Shown piece by piece: positions 53,839 through 63,600 of a stretch of 64,000 bases of DNA. The DNA is taken from assembly GCF_026011715.1 (NCBI RefSeq), contig NZ_BRVM01000002.1:186001-250000 (forward strand), read 5' to 3'. Every line of letters starts with the position of its first letter. Within the stretch, counting starts at the first letter, position 1. The position numbers were made by a program, and so were the translations under genes. The stretch comes from Cytobacillus sp. NCCP-133. GTDB lineage: Bacteria; Bacillota; Bacilli; Bacillales; Cytobacillaceae. Below the pieces are notes generated by a model. That model was not told the origin of the DNA. It ran no database searches and saw only the letters and a program-made list of their open reading frames with translations.

Positions 53839-53881
53839 AGTGATAAGCCTCACTTCTTTTTTAGTCTGTAAATTTTATATT
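53839..53881 (+). promoter_or_regulatory. FNR-type site at -41.5 of ywiC
   Basis: AGTGA-TAAGCC-TCACT (53839-53854), 21 bases, TATATT (53876-53881). The left half-site has one mismatch to TGTGA. Confidence 0.6.
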
Positions 53882-53912
53882 ATAGGCAGAAAGCAACGGG
53901 GAGGAATTAGAA

Positions 53913-54632
53913 ATGAAGTTATTTTTGCCAAAGCAGCATGGTGCATGGGCGATGCTGCTCCTGCCTTTTTGGCTGGGAGCGGCAGCGTCAGAAGTAGTTT
54001 GGTCCCATATCCCGTTTTTCTTAGGGTGGACTTTACTATACTTAGCTACTTATCCGTGCCTTCTTTTGTTTAAGAGGAAAAAAGTCGCCTTTTATGCAAA
54101 ATGGACAGCTATTTATATGATTCCCGCCATTATGCTGCTTTTGTTTCCTTTATTGGCAAGACCTTCTATCATTCAATTCGGGCTTCTCATGGTTCCTTTT
54201 TTTATCATAAATGCTTATTATTCATCAAAAAATCAGGATCGGGCACTCGGGAATGATTTCAGTGCCATTTTCGCGTTTTCGTTAGCAGGGCTTGCTAGTA
54301 GCTATTTGCCTAGTGGAGAAATTACGCTGCTCTCCTGGATTGTATTTGCAGGCTCTATTTTATTTTTTTCAGGCAGCACTTTTTATGTAAAATCAATGAT
54401 TCGGGAGAAGAAAAATCTATCTTTTAGGTGGGTGTCATGGATTTACCATGCGGTTGTGCCAGTTATTTGGATTCTGTTGGGACAGTGGGTAGTGGCAGCT
54501 GCATTCCTGCCAAGTCTGTATCGAGCTATTGCGTTTTATGGAAAACCTTTGTCTCCTAAAAAAATCGGCATCTTTGAAATCGCAAATGCCGCTATCTTCT
54601 TTTTCATTATAATAACCGCTTTTCACAACTAA
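53913..54632 (+). CDS. ywiC: YwiC-like membrane protein
   Basis: A 239-residue protein with about seven membrane segments. It starts MKLFLPKQHGAWAMLLLPFWLG, the YwiC-family signature. The function is unknown, but in B. subtilis ywiC lies between fnr and narG, and here it again sits in the anaerobic cluster with an FNR-type promoter. GGGGAGG precedes the ATG. Confidence 0.9.
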   Translation: MKLFLPKQHGAWAMLLLPFWLGAAASEVVWSHIPFFLGWTLLYLATYPCLLLFKRKKVAFYAKWTAIYMIPAIMLLLFPLLARPSIIQFGLLMVPFFIINAYYSSKNQDRALGNDFSAIFAFSLAGLASSYLPSGEITLLSWIVFAGSILFFSGSTFYVKSMIREKKNLSFRWVSWIYHAVVPVIWILLGQWVVAAAFLPSLYRAIAFYGKPLSPKKIGIFEIANAAIFFFIIITAFHN

Positions 54633-54660
54633 AACCCGGCCTTTGAAGGCCGGGTTTATT
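54632..54660 (+). terminator. Terminator of ywiC
   Basis: AAACCCGGCC (54632-54641) pairs with GGCCGGGTTT (54648-54657). The stem abuts the end of the fnr pseudogene. Confidence 0.8.
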
Positions 54661-55022
54661 ATTTGATGCTGCAAATGTCAGCTGGACAATTCTCACAGTA
54701 AATTTTTTAGAAGGCGATTATAACTTCCCTGAAAGCTCCGCAAAAGTTGTCTAGTTTCTGATACGTAAGAAGCACTTCAATGGAATTTATTTCCCTTAAT
54801 TTAACCCTGAAGCTAATGGAAAGGCGAATCAAAGTTGAATAAATGGCGCCTTTTTTCCATTCAAGATGAGATCCCTGAATTTACTCTGGGTTCTACAGTG
54901 CCAGCCCATTGGCTCCAATCTCTTCCTGAAACAAAAAACAGCCCTTTTTCCATTCTTATTTAACGGTGAATAGACAGCAAAAAATTCCTTAGCTCTGCTG
55001 ATATTTCAGTTGTTGGCTGCAT
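54659..55022 (-). pseudogene. Dead paralogue of fnr
   Basis: Three islands on the minus strand match Fnr. One is an N-terminal start MQPTTEISAELRNFLLSI stopped by TAA. The second is a middle piece KKGCFLFQEEIGANG, which parallels KKGSYIFQEGMEANE of Fnr. The third is the C-terminal cysteine cluster YCENCPADICSIK before TAA at 54659. Stops, frameshifts and a large internal deletion separate them. It is a decayed Fnr-type gene convergent with ywiC. Confidence 0.78.
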
Positions 55023-55208
55023 GCTAAAACCACCATTTTCCGATGCATTATGCATTTTCCCCGGGAAGAACGAAACTATCTAATAAGAATCATAAAAAAA
55101 TGACAATAGAACCCTGATTTAATGCTAAAAGGCCAGTGCCAATAACTTTTCACTTGTTAAAAAATAAAATTTGTATTTTAAGAATCTTTAAAACTTCGAG
55201 AAAATAGG

Positions 55209-55237
55209 TTGCAATTTTCTTCCGCAGTTTTTATAAT
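55209..55237 (+). promoter_or_regulatory. Sigma-A promoter of the argC operon
   Basis: TTGCAA (55209-55214), exactly 17 bases, TATAAT (55232-55237). Confidence 0.65.
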
Positions 55238-55254
55238 AAGAGAAACAAAAAATT

Positions 55255-55296
55255 TATAAATATGTATAAATTTGATTAAATATACATTTAAGTATT
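55255..55296 (+). promoter_or_regulatory. ARG-box-like sequences before argC
   Basis: ATATGTATAAATTTGAT and TAAATATACATTTAAGTAT resemble degenerate ARG boxes (TGAATWWWWATTCA type) bound by ArgR/AhrC. They lie just after the predicted transcription start, fitting arginine repression. The AT-richness makes single boxes uncertain. Confidence 0.5.
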
Positions 55297-55309
55297 GAAG
55301 GGAGCAATT

Positions 55310-56341
55310 ATGAACGTTTCAATTATCGGAACAACCGGGTATGGAGGTGCGGAATTGCTTCGTATCCTTCAGCACCACCCGGAATTTAACGTTAAATCCA
55401 TTCATTCAACAAAAGAAGATTTGCCTATCTGGAAAGAATACCCGCATTTATATGGGATCATGGATAAAGATTTACAGAAAGTTGACCCTGATCAAATTGC
55501 AGAGCAATCCGATATTGTTTTTCTTGCCACACCTTCAGGAATCTCGGGAAAACTGGCAAAGGATTTTTCAGGGAAAGGCATTAAGGTAATTGACCTCTCC
55601 GGGGACTTACGGATACCTGCAAAAGATTATATCGAGTGGTATAAGCACGAACCTGCGGATGAGGATCTTGTGGGTAGAGCCGTATATGGTCTATCTGAAT
55701 GGCATCATGATGAGATTGTCTCTGCTGAATTGATATCCAATCCCGGCTGTTATCCAACTTCTGCCCTGTTAGGTCTGGCTCCGGCTGTAAAAGAGAATTT
55801 AGTGAACACAACAGGTATCGTTGTAGATGCTAAATCAGGGATATCGGGAGCTGGAAGGTCGCTTTCAAGAACTTCAAGTTATGCGGAAGCCAATGAAAAT
55901 TTGCGTGTTTATAAGGTAAACCAGCATCAGCACACACCGGAAATTGAACAGGAACTCAAGAAATGGAATCCTGTAGTGGAACCCATAACCTTCACCACTC
56001 ATCTCCTTCCGATTACAAGAGGAATCATGACTACTAGTTATGCTCAGTTAACAAAAGAATATACAACTGCACAGATTCTTGAACTCTATAAATCAGTTTA
56101 TGAGAAACATCCATTCATCAGGATACTTCCAGAAAATACTTTTCCTTCTGTAAAAGAAGTGGCTGGCTCCAATTATTGTGATATTGGTGTCCATGCAGAT
56201 TCACGGACAGGAAGGCTGACAGTTGTTTCAGTGATCGATAACCTGATGAAGGGTGCAGCGGGGCAGGCTGTCCAAAATGCAAATATTATGAGCGGGCTTG
56301 ATGAATCAGCAGGGCTTGGATTTGTTCCGCTCTATCCATAA
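55310..56341 (+). CDS. argC: N-acetyl-gamma-glutamyl-phosphate reductase
   Basis: A 343-residue NADPH-dependent reductase, third step of arginine synthesis. N-terminal GTTGYGGAELLRIL is the cofactor loop, and SNPGCYPTS contains the catalytic Cys. The ATG at 55310 follows AAGGGAGC. First gene of the arg operon; argJ starts 13 bases after it. Confidence 0.94.
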   Translation: MNVSIIGTTGYGGAELLRILQHHPEFNVKSIHSTKEDLPIWKEYPHLYGIMDKDLQKVDPDQIAEQSDIVFLATPSGISGKLAKDFSGKGIKVIDLSGDLRIPAKDYIEWYKHEPADEDLVGRAVYGLSEWHHDEIVSAELISNPGCYPTSALLGLAPAVKENLVNTTGIVVDAKSGISGAGRSLSRTSSYAEANENLRVYKVNQHQHTPEIEQELKKWNPVVEPITFTTHLLPITRGIMTTSYAQLTKEYTTAQILELYKSVYEKHPFIRILPENTFPSVKEVAGSNYCDIGVHADSRTGRLTVVSVIDNLMKGAAGQAVQNANIMSGLDESAGLGFVPLYP

Positions 56342-56354
56342 GGAGGAATAGCAA

Positions 56355-57587
56355 TTGCCAATATTATCACAAACAGCAGAAGTAACAGAACGGTCCTCAG
56401 GAAGCATCATTTCGCCAAAGGGATTCGCTGCTGCTGGCGTTCACGCAGGACTTCGTTATTCAAAAAAGGATTTGGGGGTTATAGTAAGTGAAACCCCAGC
56501 ACAATGTGCAGCCGTTTATACAACAAACCATTTCCAGGCTGCACCGCTTAAAGTGACACAGGAAAGCATTGCTGAAGAAGGGCTTATACAGGCAGTCATT
56601 GTTAATAGTGCCTGCGCGAATGCCTGTACGGGTGAGCAAGGTCTTAAAGATGCTTATCTAATGAGAAAGCTTGCTGCTGAGAAATTTCATTTGAAAGAAC
56701 ATTATGTAGCTGTTGCCTCAACAGGTGTAATCGGAGAGTACATGCAGATGGACAAAATTGAAGCGGGGATTCAGACATTAAATTCAGGCAGCGATACGTC
56801 TCATTCGGAGGACTTCCAAACAGCTATTTTAACGACAGATTTAGTAATGAAGAAGTGCTGCTATTCGGCAGTGATCGATGGAAAAGAAGTCACAATGGGC
56901 GGATCGGCGAAAGGCTCTGGGATGATCCATCCAAATATGGCGACAATGCTGGCGTTTATAACAACAGATGCAAATATAGATAGCGGCGACTTACAGTTTG
57001 CTTTAAAACAGGTTACTGACCGGACGTTCAATCAGATTACCATAGATGGAGATACATCAACAAATGACATGGTTCTTGTTATGGCTAATGGACAAAGCGG
57101 GACGGATAAGCTTTCTCCGGATCATCCTGATTGGGACGTATTCATCGAGATGCTATCGAAAACAAGCGAGAGCCTTGCTAAGCAAATTGCAAAAGATGGC
57201 GAGGGAGCGACCAAACTAATTGAGGTAGAGGTTTCTGGGACAGAGAGTGACGATGAGGCCAGAAAGGCTGCTAAACAGATTGTCGGCTCCAACCTGGTGA
57301 AGACGGCTATGTATGGTGCGGATGCAAACTGGGGCCGTATTATAGGCGCAATCGGGCAGAGTCAGATCAATATGGATCCATCTTCGGTAGATATCTCAAT
57401 TGGACCTATTGAAATGCTAAAGAATAGTGTACCACAGGCATTTTCAGAGGAAGATGCAAAAGAGTATTTAAGTAATCAATCGATACAAATTTCGGTAAAT
57501 CTGCATACCGGAAATGGAATAGGGAAGGCATGGGGCTGCGATTTATCCTATGACTATGTAAAGATTAATGCCAGCTATCGTACTTAG
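56355..57587 (+). CDS. argJ: Bifunctional ornithine acetyltransferase/N-acetylglutamate synthase
   Basis: A 410-residue enzyme that recycles the acetyl group between acetylornithine and glutamate. KGSGMIHPNMATML contains the autoproteolysis and nucleophile Thr197, which splits the chain into alpha and beta parts. The start is TTG behind AAGGAGG. The presence of argJ implies the cyclic acetyl pathway. Confidence 0.94.
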   Translation: MPILSQTAEVTERSSGSIISPKGFAAAGVHAGLRYSKKDLGVIVSETPAQCAAVYTTNHFQAAPLKVTQESIAEEGLIQAVIVNSACANACTGEQGLKDAYLMRKLAAEKFHLKEHYVAVASTGVIGEYMQMDKIEAGIQTLNSGSDTSHSEDFQTAILTTDLVMKKCCYSAVIDGKEVTMGGSAKGSGMIHPNMATMLAFITTDANIDSGDLQFALKQVTDRTFNQITIDGDTSTNDMVLVMANGQSGTDKLSPDHPDWDVFIEMLSKTSESLAKQIAKDGEGATKLIEVEVSGTESDDEARKAAKQIVGSNLVKTAMYGADANWGRIIGAIGQSQINMDPSSVDISIGPIEMLKNSVPQAFSEEDAKEYLSNQSIQISVNLHTGNGIGKAWGCDLSYDYVKINASYRT

Positions 57588-57598
57588 GGGGATGCAAG

Positions 57599-58372
57599 TT
57601 GAAAAGTATAGTCATAAAGTGCGGCGGAAGCGTGATGGAAGATTTGGGAGATTCGTTTTTTGAAAGTCTTTCAGAATTGAAGGAAGAGGGATATCAGCTT
57701 GTGTTTGTCCATGGAGGCGGTCCTGCCATCAACAAAATGCTCGAACTCTATCAGGTGCCTCATGAATTTGTAAATGGTCTACGAAAAACGACTCCCGAAG
57801 TGATGGAAGTGGCGGAAATGGTATTGTCAGGCCAGTCAAATCGGAAGCTTGCTGCCATGCTCCAAAAACAAGGCTTAAAGGCATTGGGATTAAATGGAAG
57901 CGATGCGGGATTATTTTTAGGGGAAGTTGTAGACCAGGAAAAACTTGGTTTGGTTGGAAAAATTTCAGGTGTGAATCGGCCCTTGCTTGAAAAATTGCTC
58001 AGTGAAGAGCTTATTCCGGTGATCACACCTATTGCATCAACAGAAGATGGTACAAAGCTGAATGTCAATGCAGACTATGCAGCCGCAGCTGTTGCAAATG
58101 CAATAGATTCTGAGCACTGTATATTCGTAACGGATGTAGAAGGAATCTTCATTGATGGCAAGCTGTCATCTCATTTGGATAAGAAAGAAATTGAGCAGCA
58201 TATAAAAGATGAAAAGATAACAGGTGGAATGATTCCGAAGGTTACATCCGCGATGAAGGCAATCAGCCAGGGGATAAACAGTGTAATGATTGTATCCGGG
58301 AAGGATGCGTTTTATAAAAATGGAACTTGGATCGGGACGAATGTGTCAGCCAAAAAGGAGGTATTCAATTGA
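57599..58372 (+). CDS. argB: Acetylglutamate kinase
   Basis: A 257-residue amino-acid kinase phosphorylating N-acetylglutamate. IKCGGSVM and VHGGGPAINKML are the N-terminal nucleotide and substrate loops, and NVNADYAAAAVA and KITGGMIPKV are further family motifs. The start is TTG behind AGGGGGATG. It lacks the N-terminal extension of arginine-sensitive hexameric forms. It overlaps argD by four bases (TTGA). Confidence 0.94.
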   Translation: MKSIVIKCGGSVMEDLGDSFFESLSELKEEGYQLVFVHGGGPAINKMLELYQVPHEFVNGLRKTTPEVMEVAEMVLSGQSNRKLAAMLQKQGLKALGLNGSDAGLFLGEVVDQEKLGLVGKISGVNRPLLEKLLSEELIPVITPIASTEDGTKLNVNADYAAAAVANAIDSEHCIFVTDVEGIFIDGKLSSHLDKKEIEQHIKDEKITGGMIPKVTSAMKAISQGINSVMIVSGKDAFYKNGTWIGTNVSAKKEVFN

Positions 58373-59526
58373 GTTTTCTATTCCCGACATATGCCCGGTG
58401 GGAAGTGGAGCCGGAAGCAGCAGAGGGCAGCATCCTAATTGATAAAAACGGCAAACACTATTTGGATTTTACTTCAGGCATAGGGGTTTGCAATTTGGGA
58501 CATCGTCCCGCAGCTGTACAGGAAGCAGTCAGTACCCAATTGAATAAATTCTGGCATGTTTCCAATTTGTTTGTGCAGGAGCAGCAGGAAATTGCTGCGA
58601 AGCACCTTTCTGAAGCAGCAGGCATGGGTCCTGTATTCTTTGCCAATAGTGGTGCAGAGGCAAATGAAGCAGCAATAAAGCTAGCAAGGAAAGCAACAGG
58701 GCGTCAGAAAATCATTAGTTTTCAGCAGTCTTTCCATGGCAGAACTTTTGCTGCGATGGCTGCTACAGGACAGGATAAAATTAAAGAAGGTTTTGGCTCC
58801 ATGCTTGAAACATTTAAGTATGTTCCTTTTAATGATAGTAACGCATTAGAAAAAGAAATGGATAAAGAAACAGCGGCTGTTATGCTTGAAATCGTTCAGG
58901 GAGAAGGCGGGATTCATATTGGGACGCAGGAGTTTCTTGAAAAAACAGAACAGCTTTGCAGGAAGTATGGATCCCTCTTAATTATAGACGAAATCCAGAC
59001 AGGAATAGGCAGAACAGGAAAAGCCTTCGCATTTCAGTATTTTAATCTTGACCCCGATATTGTCACATCAGCTAAGGGGCTCGGGAGTGGATTGCCAATC
59101 GGTGCAATGATTGGAAAGCAAGAGTTAGAAGAAGTCTTTGGGCCCAGCAGCCATGGATCAACATTTGGCGGTAATCCAATCAGCATCGCTGCAGCAATCG
59201 CCACAATGGAAACTATTTTTAAGAAAGAATTCTTAAAGGGTGTACAGGAGAAGGGCACCTATTTAGCAAATAAATTAACTGAATCACTCGAAATTATTAC
59301 AGCCGTTAAAGAAATTCGCCAGCTTGGGATGATGGTTGGAATTGAAACAGATGTTCATCTCCCTCACCTGCTTAAGGCATTAAGGGAAAAAGGTTTGCTG
59401 GCACTGCCTGCGGGTAAAAATGTGCTGCGCCTGCTCCCTCCGCTGACTGCAACAGAAGCAGAAATTGACGAGGCAGCTGAAATTCTTCAATCCATATTAA
59501 AAGAATACTCAAAATCAGCTGTGTAG
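58369..59526 (+). CDS. argD: Acetylornithine aminotransferase
   Basis: A 385-residue class III PLP aminotransferase. FTSGIGVCNLGH, FANSGAEANEAAIKLAR, the LIIDEIQTGIGRTG region and the PLP lysine in TSAKGLGSGLPIGA are visible. The start is TTG at 58369, overlapping the argB stop and seven bases behind AAAGGAGG; the frame is open further upstream within argB. Confidence 0.93.
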   Translation: MSFLFPTYARWEVEPEAAEGSILIDKNGKHYLDFTSGIGVCNLGHRPAAVQEAVSTQLNKFWHVSNLFVQEQQEIAAKHLSEAAGMGPVFFANSGAEANEAAIKLARKATGRQKIISFQQSFHGRTFAAMAATGQDKIKEGFGSMLETFKYVPFNDSNALEKEMDKETAAVMLEIVQGEGGIHIGTQEFLEKTEQLCRKYGSLLIIDEIQTGIGRTGKAFAFQYFNLDPDIVTSAKGLGSGLPIGAMIGKQELEEVFGPSSHGSTFGGNPISIAAAIATMETIFKKEFLKGVQEKGTYLANKLTESLEIITAVKEIRQLGMMVGIETDVHLPHLLKALREKGLLALPAGKNVLRLLPPLTATEAEIDEAAEILQSILKEYSKSAV

Positions 59527-59547
59527 GCTGTATTATTTTTCATATCA

Positions 59548-59582
59548 TTGCATAAAAATTAGTTTAAGTATATAAATATACG
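59548..59582 (+). promoter_or_regulatory. Internal promoter before carA overlapped by an ARG-box-like sequence
   Basis: TTGCAT (59548-59553), 17 bases, TATAAA (59571-59576). TAAGTATATAAATATACG (59565-59582) covers the -10 and resembles the argC leader sequence, so carAB may be separately controlled by arginine. Confidence 0.5.
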
Positions 59583-59603
59583 GATTACTTCGAGGTGTTG
59601 ATA

Positions 59604-60683
59604 ATGGAAGGTTACCTTCATTTAAAAAGCGGCCATTCTTATAAGGGCCAATGGCTGACAAATCAGCCTGAAAAGGATATAAAGGGAGAAATCGTATTTT
59701 TCACAGGGATGACTGGCTATCAGGAAGTTTTGACAGATCCTTCTTATAAAGACCAAATAATCGTTTTTACGTATCCTTTGATCGGAAATTATGGGATTAA
59801 TGAAACTGATTTTGAGAGCAAAAAGCCTCATGTGGCTGGGGTTATTGTATATGAAGGAAGCATGAGCCCTTCACATTATAAATCAGCATTTAGTTTGGCA
59901 GATTATTTGCAAAAATGGGATATTCCTTTACTTGGGCATATGGATACAAGGTCAATTGTGAAGAAAATCCGTACCGAAGGAAGTATGCCTGCAAAGATGT
60001 CAACAAATGAAATGGGTAGTGCAGAATTATTCCTGGAAAAGGATGAAAAGGTATGTAAAGTATCTTCCAAGGCGATTGAGACATATGGAAATGGTGAGAA
60101 CCATGTGGTGGTTATCGATTTTGGAGCAAAGAAATCGATTGTGGACTCCTTGCTTAAAAGATCCTGTAAAGTTACATCCCTTCCTTTTAACACGAACTTA
60201 GAGAAGATAAAAAAATTAAATCCTGATGGGGTAGTTCTATCAAATGGACCAGGGGATCCAAAGGAATTAATAGGCATCTTGCCTGAAGTGAAAAAAATTC
60301 TGAAACAGTATCCGTCATTGGGCATTTGCCTTGGGCACCAGCTTGCTGCACTTGCATTTGGCGGGAATACAAAAAAGCTTTCGTTTGGCCATCGGGGAGC
60401 CAATCATCCTGTAGCAGATTTGAAAAAAGGAACTGTATTTATGTCCTCACAAAACCACAGCTATGTAGTGGATGAAGAAAGCTTAAGAGCAACTGGATTC
60501 AAAACAAGATATGTAAACCTGCATGACCAGTCCGTTGAGGGACTTATGCACCAGGAGCTGCCTATCCAGACCGTACAGTTCCATCCTGAGGCCCATCCAG
60601 GACCTGCAGACGGTGATTACATCTTTGATGAATTTATGATGATGATTAAAGCCGAGAATAGGAGAGTATTTGCTTATGCCTAA
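59604..60683 (+). CDS. carA: Carbamoyl-phosphate synthase small subunit, arginine-type
   Basis: A 359-residue glutaminase subunit. The class I amidotransferase nucleophile is Cys242 in GICLGHQL, with His/Glu in QFHPEAHPGP. Its place inside the arg operon marks the arginine-specific enzyme rather than the pyrimidine PyrAA. The ATG at 59604 follows GAGGTG. The end overlaps carB by eight bases. Confidence 0.93.
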   Translation: MEGYLHLKSGHSYKGQWLTNQPEKDIKGEIVFFTGMTGYQEVLTDPSYKDQIIVFTYPLIGNYGINETDFESKKPHVAGVIVYEGSMSPSHYKSAFSLADYLQKWDIPLLGHMDTRSIVKKIRTEGSMPAKMSTNEMGSAELFLEKDEKVCKVSSKAIETYGNGENHVVVIDFGAKKSIVDSLLKRSCKVTSLPFNTNLEKIKKLNPDGVVLSNGPGDPKELIGILPEVKKILKQYPSLGICLGHQLAALAFGGNTKKLSFGHRGANHPVADLKKGTVFMSSQNHSYVVDEESLRATGFKTRYVNLHDQSVEGLMHQELPIQTVQFHPEAHPGPADGDYIFDEFMMMIKAENRRVFAYA

Positions 60684-63600
60684 AGACACCAGTATCCAAT
60701 CCATTTTAGTGATCGGTTCAGGGCCGATTGTGATCGGTCAGGCCGCAGAATTTGATTACGCAGGCACACAGGCATGTGCAGCCTTAAAAGAAGAAGGCTA
60801 TAAAGTAATCCTTGTTAATAACAACCCTGCTACAATTATGTCTGACAAGGCTTTTGCTGACAAAATATACTTTGAGCCGCTGACTGCCGATAGCCTTGAA
60901 AAAATCATCAATAAAGAACAGCCAGACGGACTCCTTGCCACCCTAGGAGGGCAGACCGGATTGAACCTGGCCTTCCAGCTGAGCGAAACAGGTGTCCTAA
61001 AGCGGTATGGAGTGAAGCTTTTGGGCAGCAGCATTGAATCAATTAAGAAAGGCGAAGACCGTGAAGCTTTCCGAAAATTGATGAAGGAACTAAATGAGCC
61101 TGTTCCTGAAAGCATCATTGTCCATGAGGTTAAAGAAGCTATTCAGTTTGCACAAGAAATAGGTTTCCCTATCATTGTCCGCCCTGCATATACGCTTGGG
61201 GGAACAGGTGGGGGCATTGCCGGCAATTTTGATGAGTTGCATTCCCTGGTCAGGGGCGGATTAAAAGAGAGTGCGATTAATCAATGTCTGATCGAAAAGA
61301 GCATCGCCGGCTTTAAGGAAATTGAGTATGAAGTCATGCGTGATTCACAGAACACATGCATCATCATTTGCAATATGGAAAACATTGATCCTGTCGGGAT
61401 TCACACAGGTGATTCAATTGTCGTTGCACCTTCACAAACGTTAACAGATGACGAGTATCAGATGCTAAGATCAGCTTCGATCAAAATAATATCTGAGCTT
61501 GGCATTATTGGAGGGTGCAATATACAATTTGCGCTGGATCCACATAGCAAAAATTACCATCTGATTGAAGTGAACCCGAGGGTTAGCCGCTCATCAGCAC
61601 TTGCTTCCAAGGCTACTGGCTATCCAATTGCCAGGATGGCTGCAAAACTGGCAGTCGGATATTCATTATCCGAAATTATAAACCCGGTTACTGGCGATAC
61701 TTTTGCAAGCTTTGAACCGGCTCTGGATTATGTCATTGTTAAATTCCCAAAATGGCCTTTTGATAAATTTCCCCTTGCAGACCGGAAACTGGGGACACAG
61801 ATGAAAGCAACCGGAGAGGTAATGGGGATAGACCGAAATCTGGAGCGGGCTCTGCTAAAAGCAGTCCACTCACTTGAAGTAAAAGGGAATGACCTAATTA
61901 ATCCGGTATTAGCTGGTAAAACAACAGAAGGTCTTGAAGGCTTGCTGAAAGAGCAGACAGATGAAAGATTTTTTATTTTGATGGAATTAATCCGAAGAGG
62001 CTATTCTTTAGAGTCATTGCATAACATCACAAAAATTGATTATTTTTATCTGAACATTTTTCAAGGGCTTGTTAATATCGAAAATACCATTTCATCTTTG
62101 TCATTAGAGGAAGCCGGAAAAGAAGAGCTTCAGCTTTTTAAGGAAAAGGGTTTCAGCGATCAATATCTGGCATTGGAATGGAAAACCTCGGAAAAAGCAG
62201 TGAGGAATAAACGCAAAAAGATGGGAATTCTGCCATCATATAAAATGGTCGATACATGTGCAGCAGAATTTGAAGCACAATCCAACTATTACTACTCAAG
62301 CTATTTTGGCGAAAATGAACAGCAAAAAAGCAATAAAAGAAAGGTTCTTATAATCGGTAGCGGTCCTATCAGAATCGGCCAGGGCATTGAATTTGATTAT
62401 TGTTCTGTTCAAGGGGTGTTTGCTTTAAAAGAAGCTGGCATTGAGACAATTATGATCAACAATAATCCAGAAACCGTCAGCACTGATTATACTACTGCAG
62501 ACAGACTTTATTTTGAGCCATTAATTCTCGAAGACATCTTAAATGTTATTGAAGCAGAAGGAATTACAGAAGTCATCGTACAGCTGGGCGGTCAGACCGC
62601 ACTAAATCTTGCGGCTGACTTGGAAGAATATGGAGTATCCTTGCTCGGTACAGATTCTAAGACAATTGATGCCTTGGAAGACCGAAAGCTTTTTTATCAG
62701 CTGTTAGATGAGCTCAATATACCGCGTATTAAAGGAGATGTCGTTTACTCTGAAAAAGGGCTGTATGAAGCTGTCGAAAAATTGGGTTTTCCTATTTTGG
62801 TCCGTCCTTCGTATGTAATCGGAGGTATGGGAATGGAACGAATTGGTTCGCAATCGGAATTGGTGAACTATCTAGCAAAAGGGAATATTCCTTACCCGAT
62901 TCTAATCGACCAATTTATGCATGCTTCAGAAACAGAACTTGATTTGGCGGCTGATGGAAATCATATATGCGCACCTGCAATGATGGAACACATCGAAAAA
63001 ACAGGAGTGCACTCAGGAGATAGCATGTCGGTTCTGCCACCACAGAATATATCCAAAGCTGTACAGGAGAAAATGCTTTCCTATGCAAAAGCAATTGTCC
63101 AAATGCTTCATTACAAAGGACTAATGAATATTCAATATATTGTAGACGGTGAAGATGTTTATATTCTTGAAGTTAATCCGAGAGCAAGCCGTACGGTACC
63201 TATTATCAGTAAAGTAACAGGTGTACAGCTGGTGCAAATTGCGACAAAAATATTGCTCGGGAAATACACTTTGTCGAAAGATGAAATACCCGCATTTGCA
63301 AAGCTTCCCTTCGTTTGTGTTAAATATCCAGTGTTTTCAAATTATGCATTAAAAGGATTAGACTCCAAAGTAGGGCCTGAAATGAAATCAACTGGCGAAG
63401 GTATTTCCCTTGCACCAAGCTATGAAGAGGCAATTAGGAAATCCTTTCATTCAGGACTGATGAATGTTGCGGGCAATAAAGTGCTTATTGCGGATAAGGA
63501 TTTAAACTTTGAAGAACTATCACCTTTTTTGGAAGATGCAGATCTTGAGGCTATCTTCTGGACGGAAAATGACTGGGATATTCAGGAAACCTTTGCCTTA

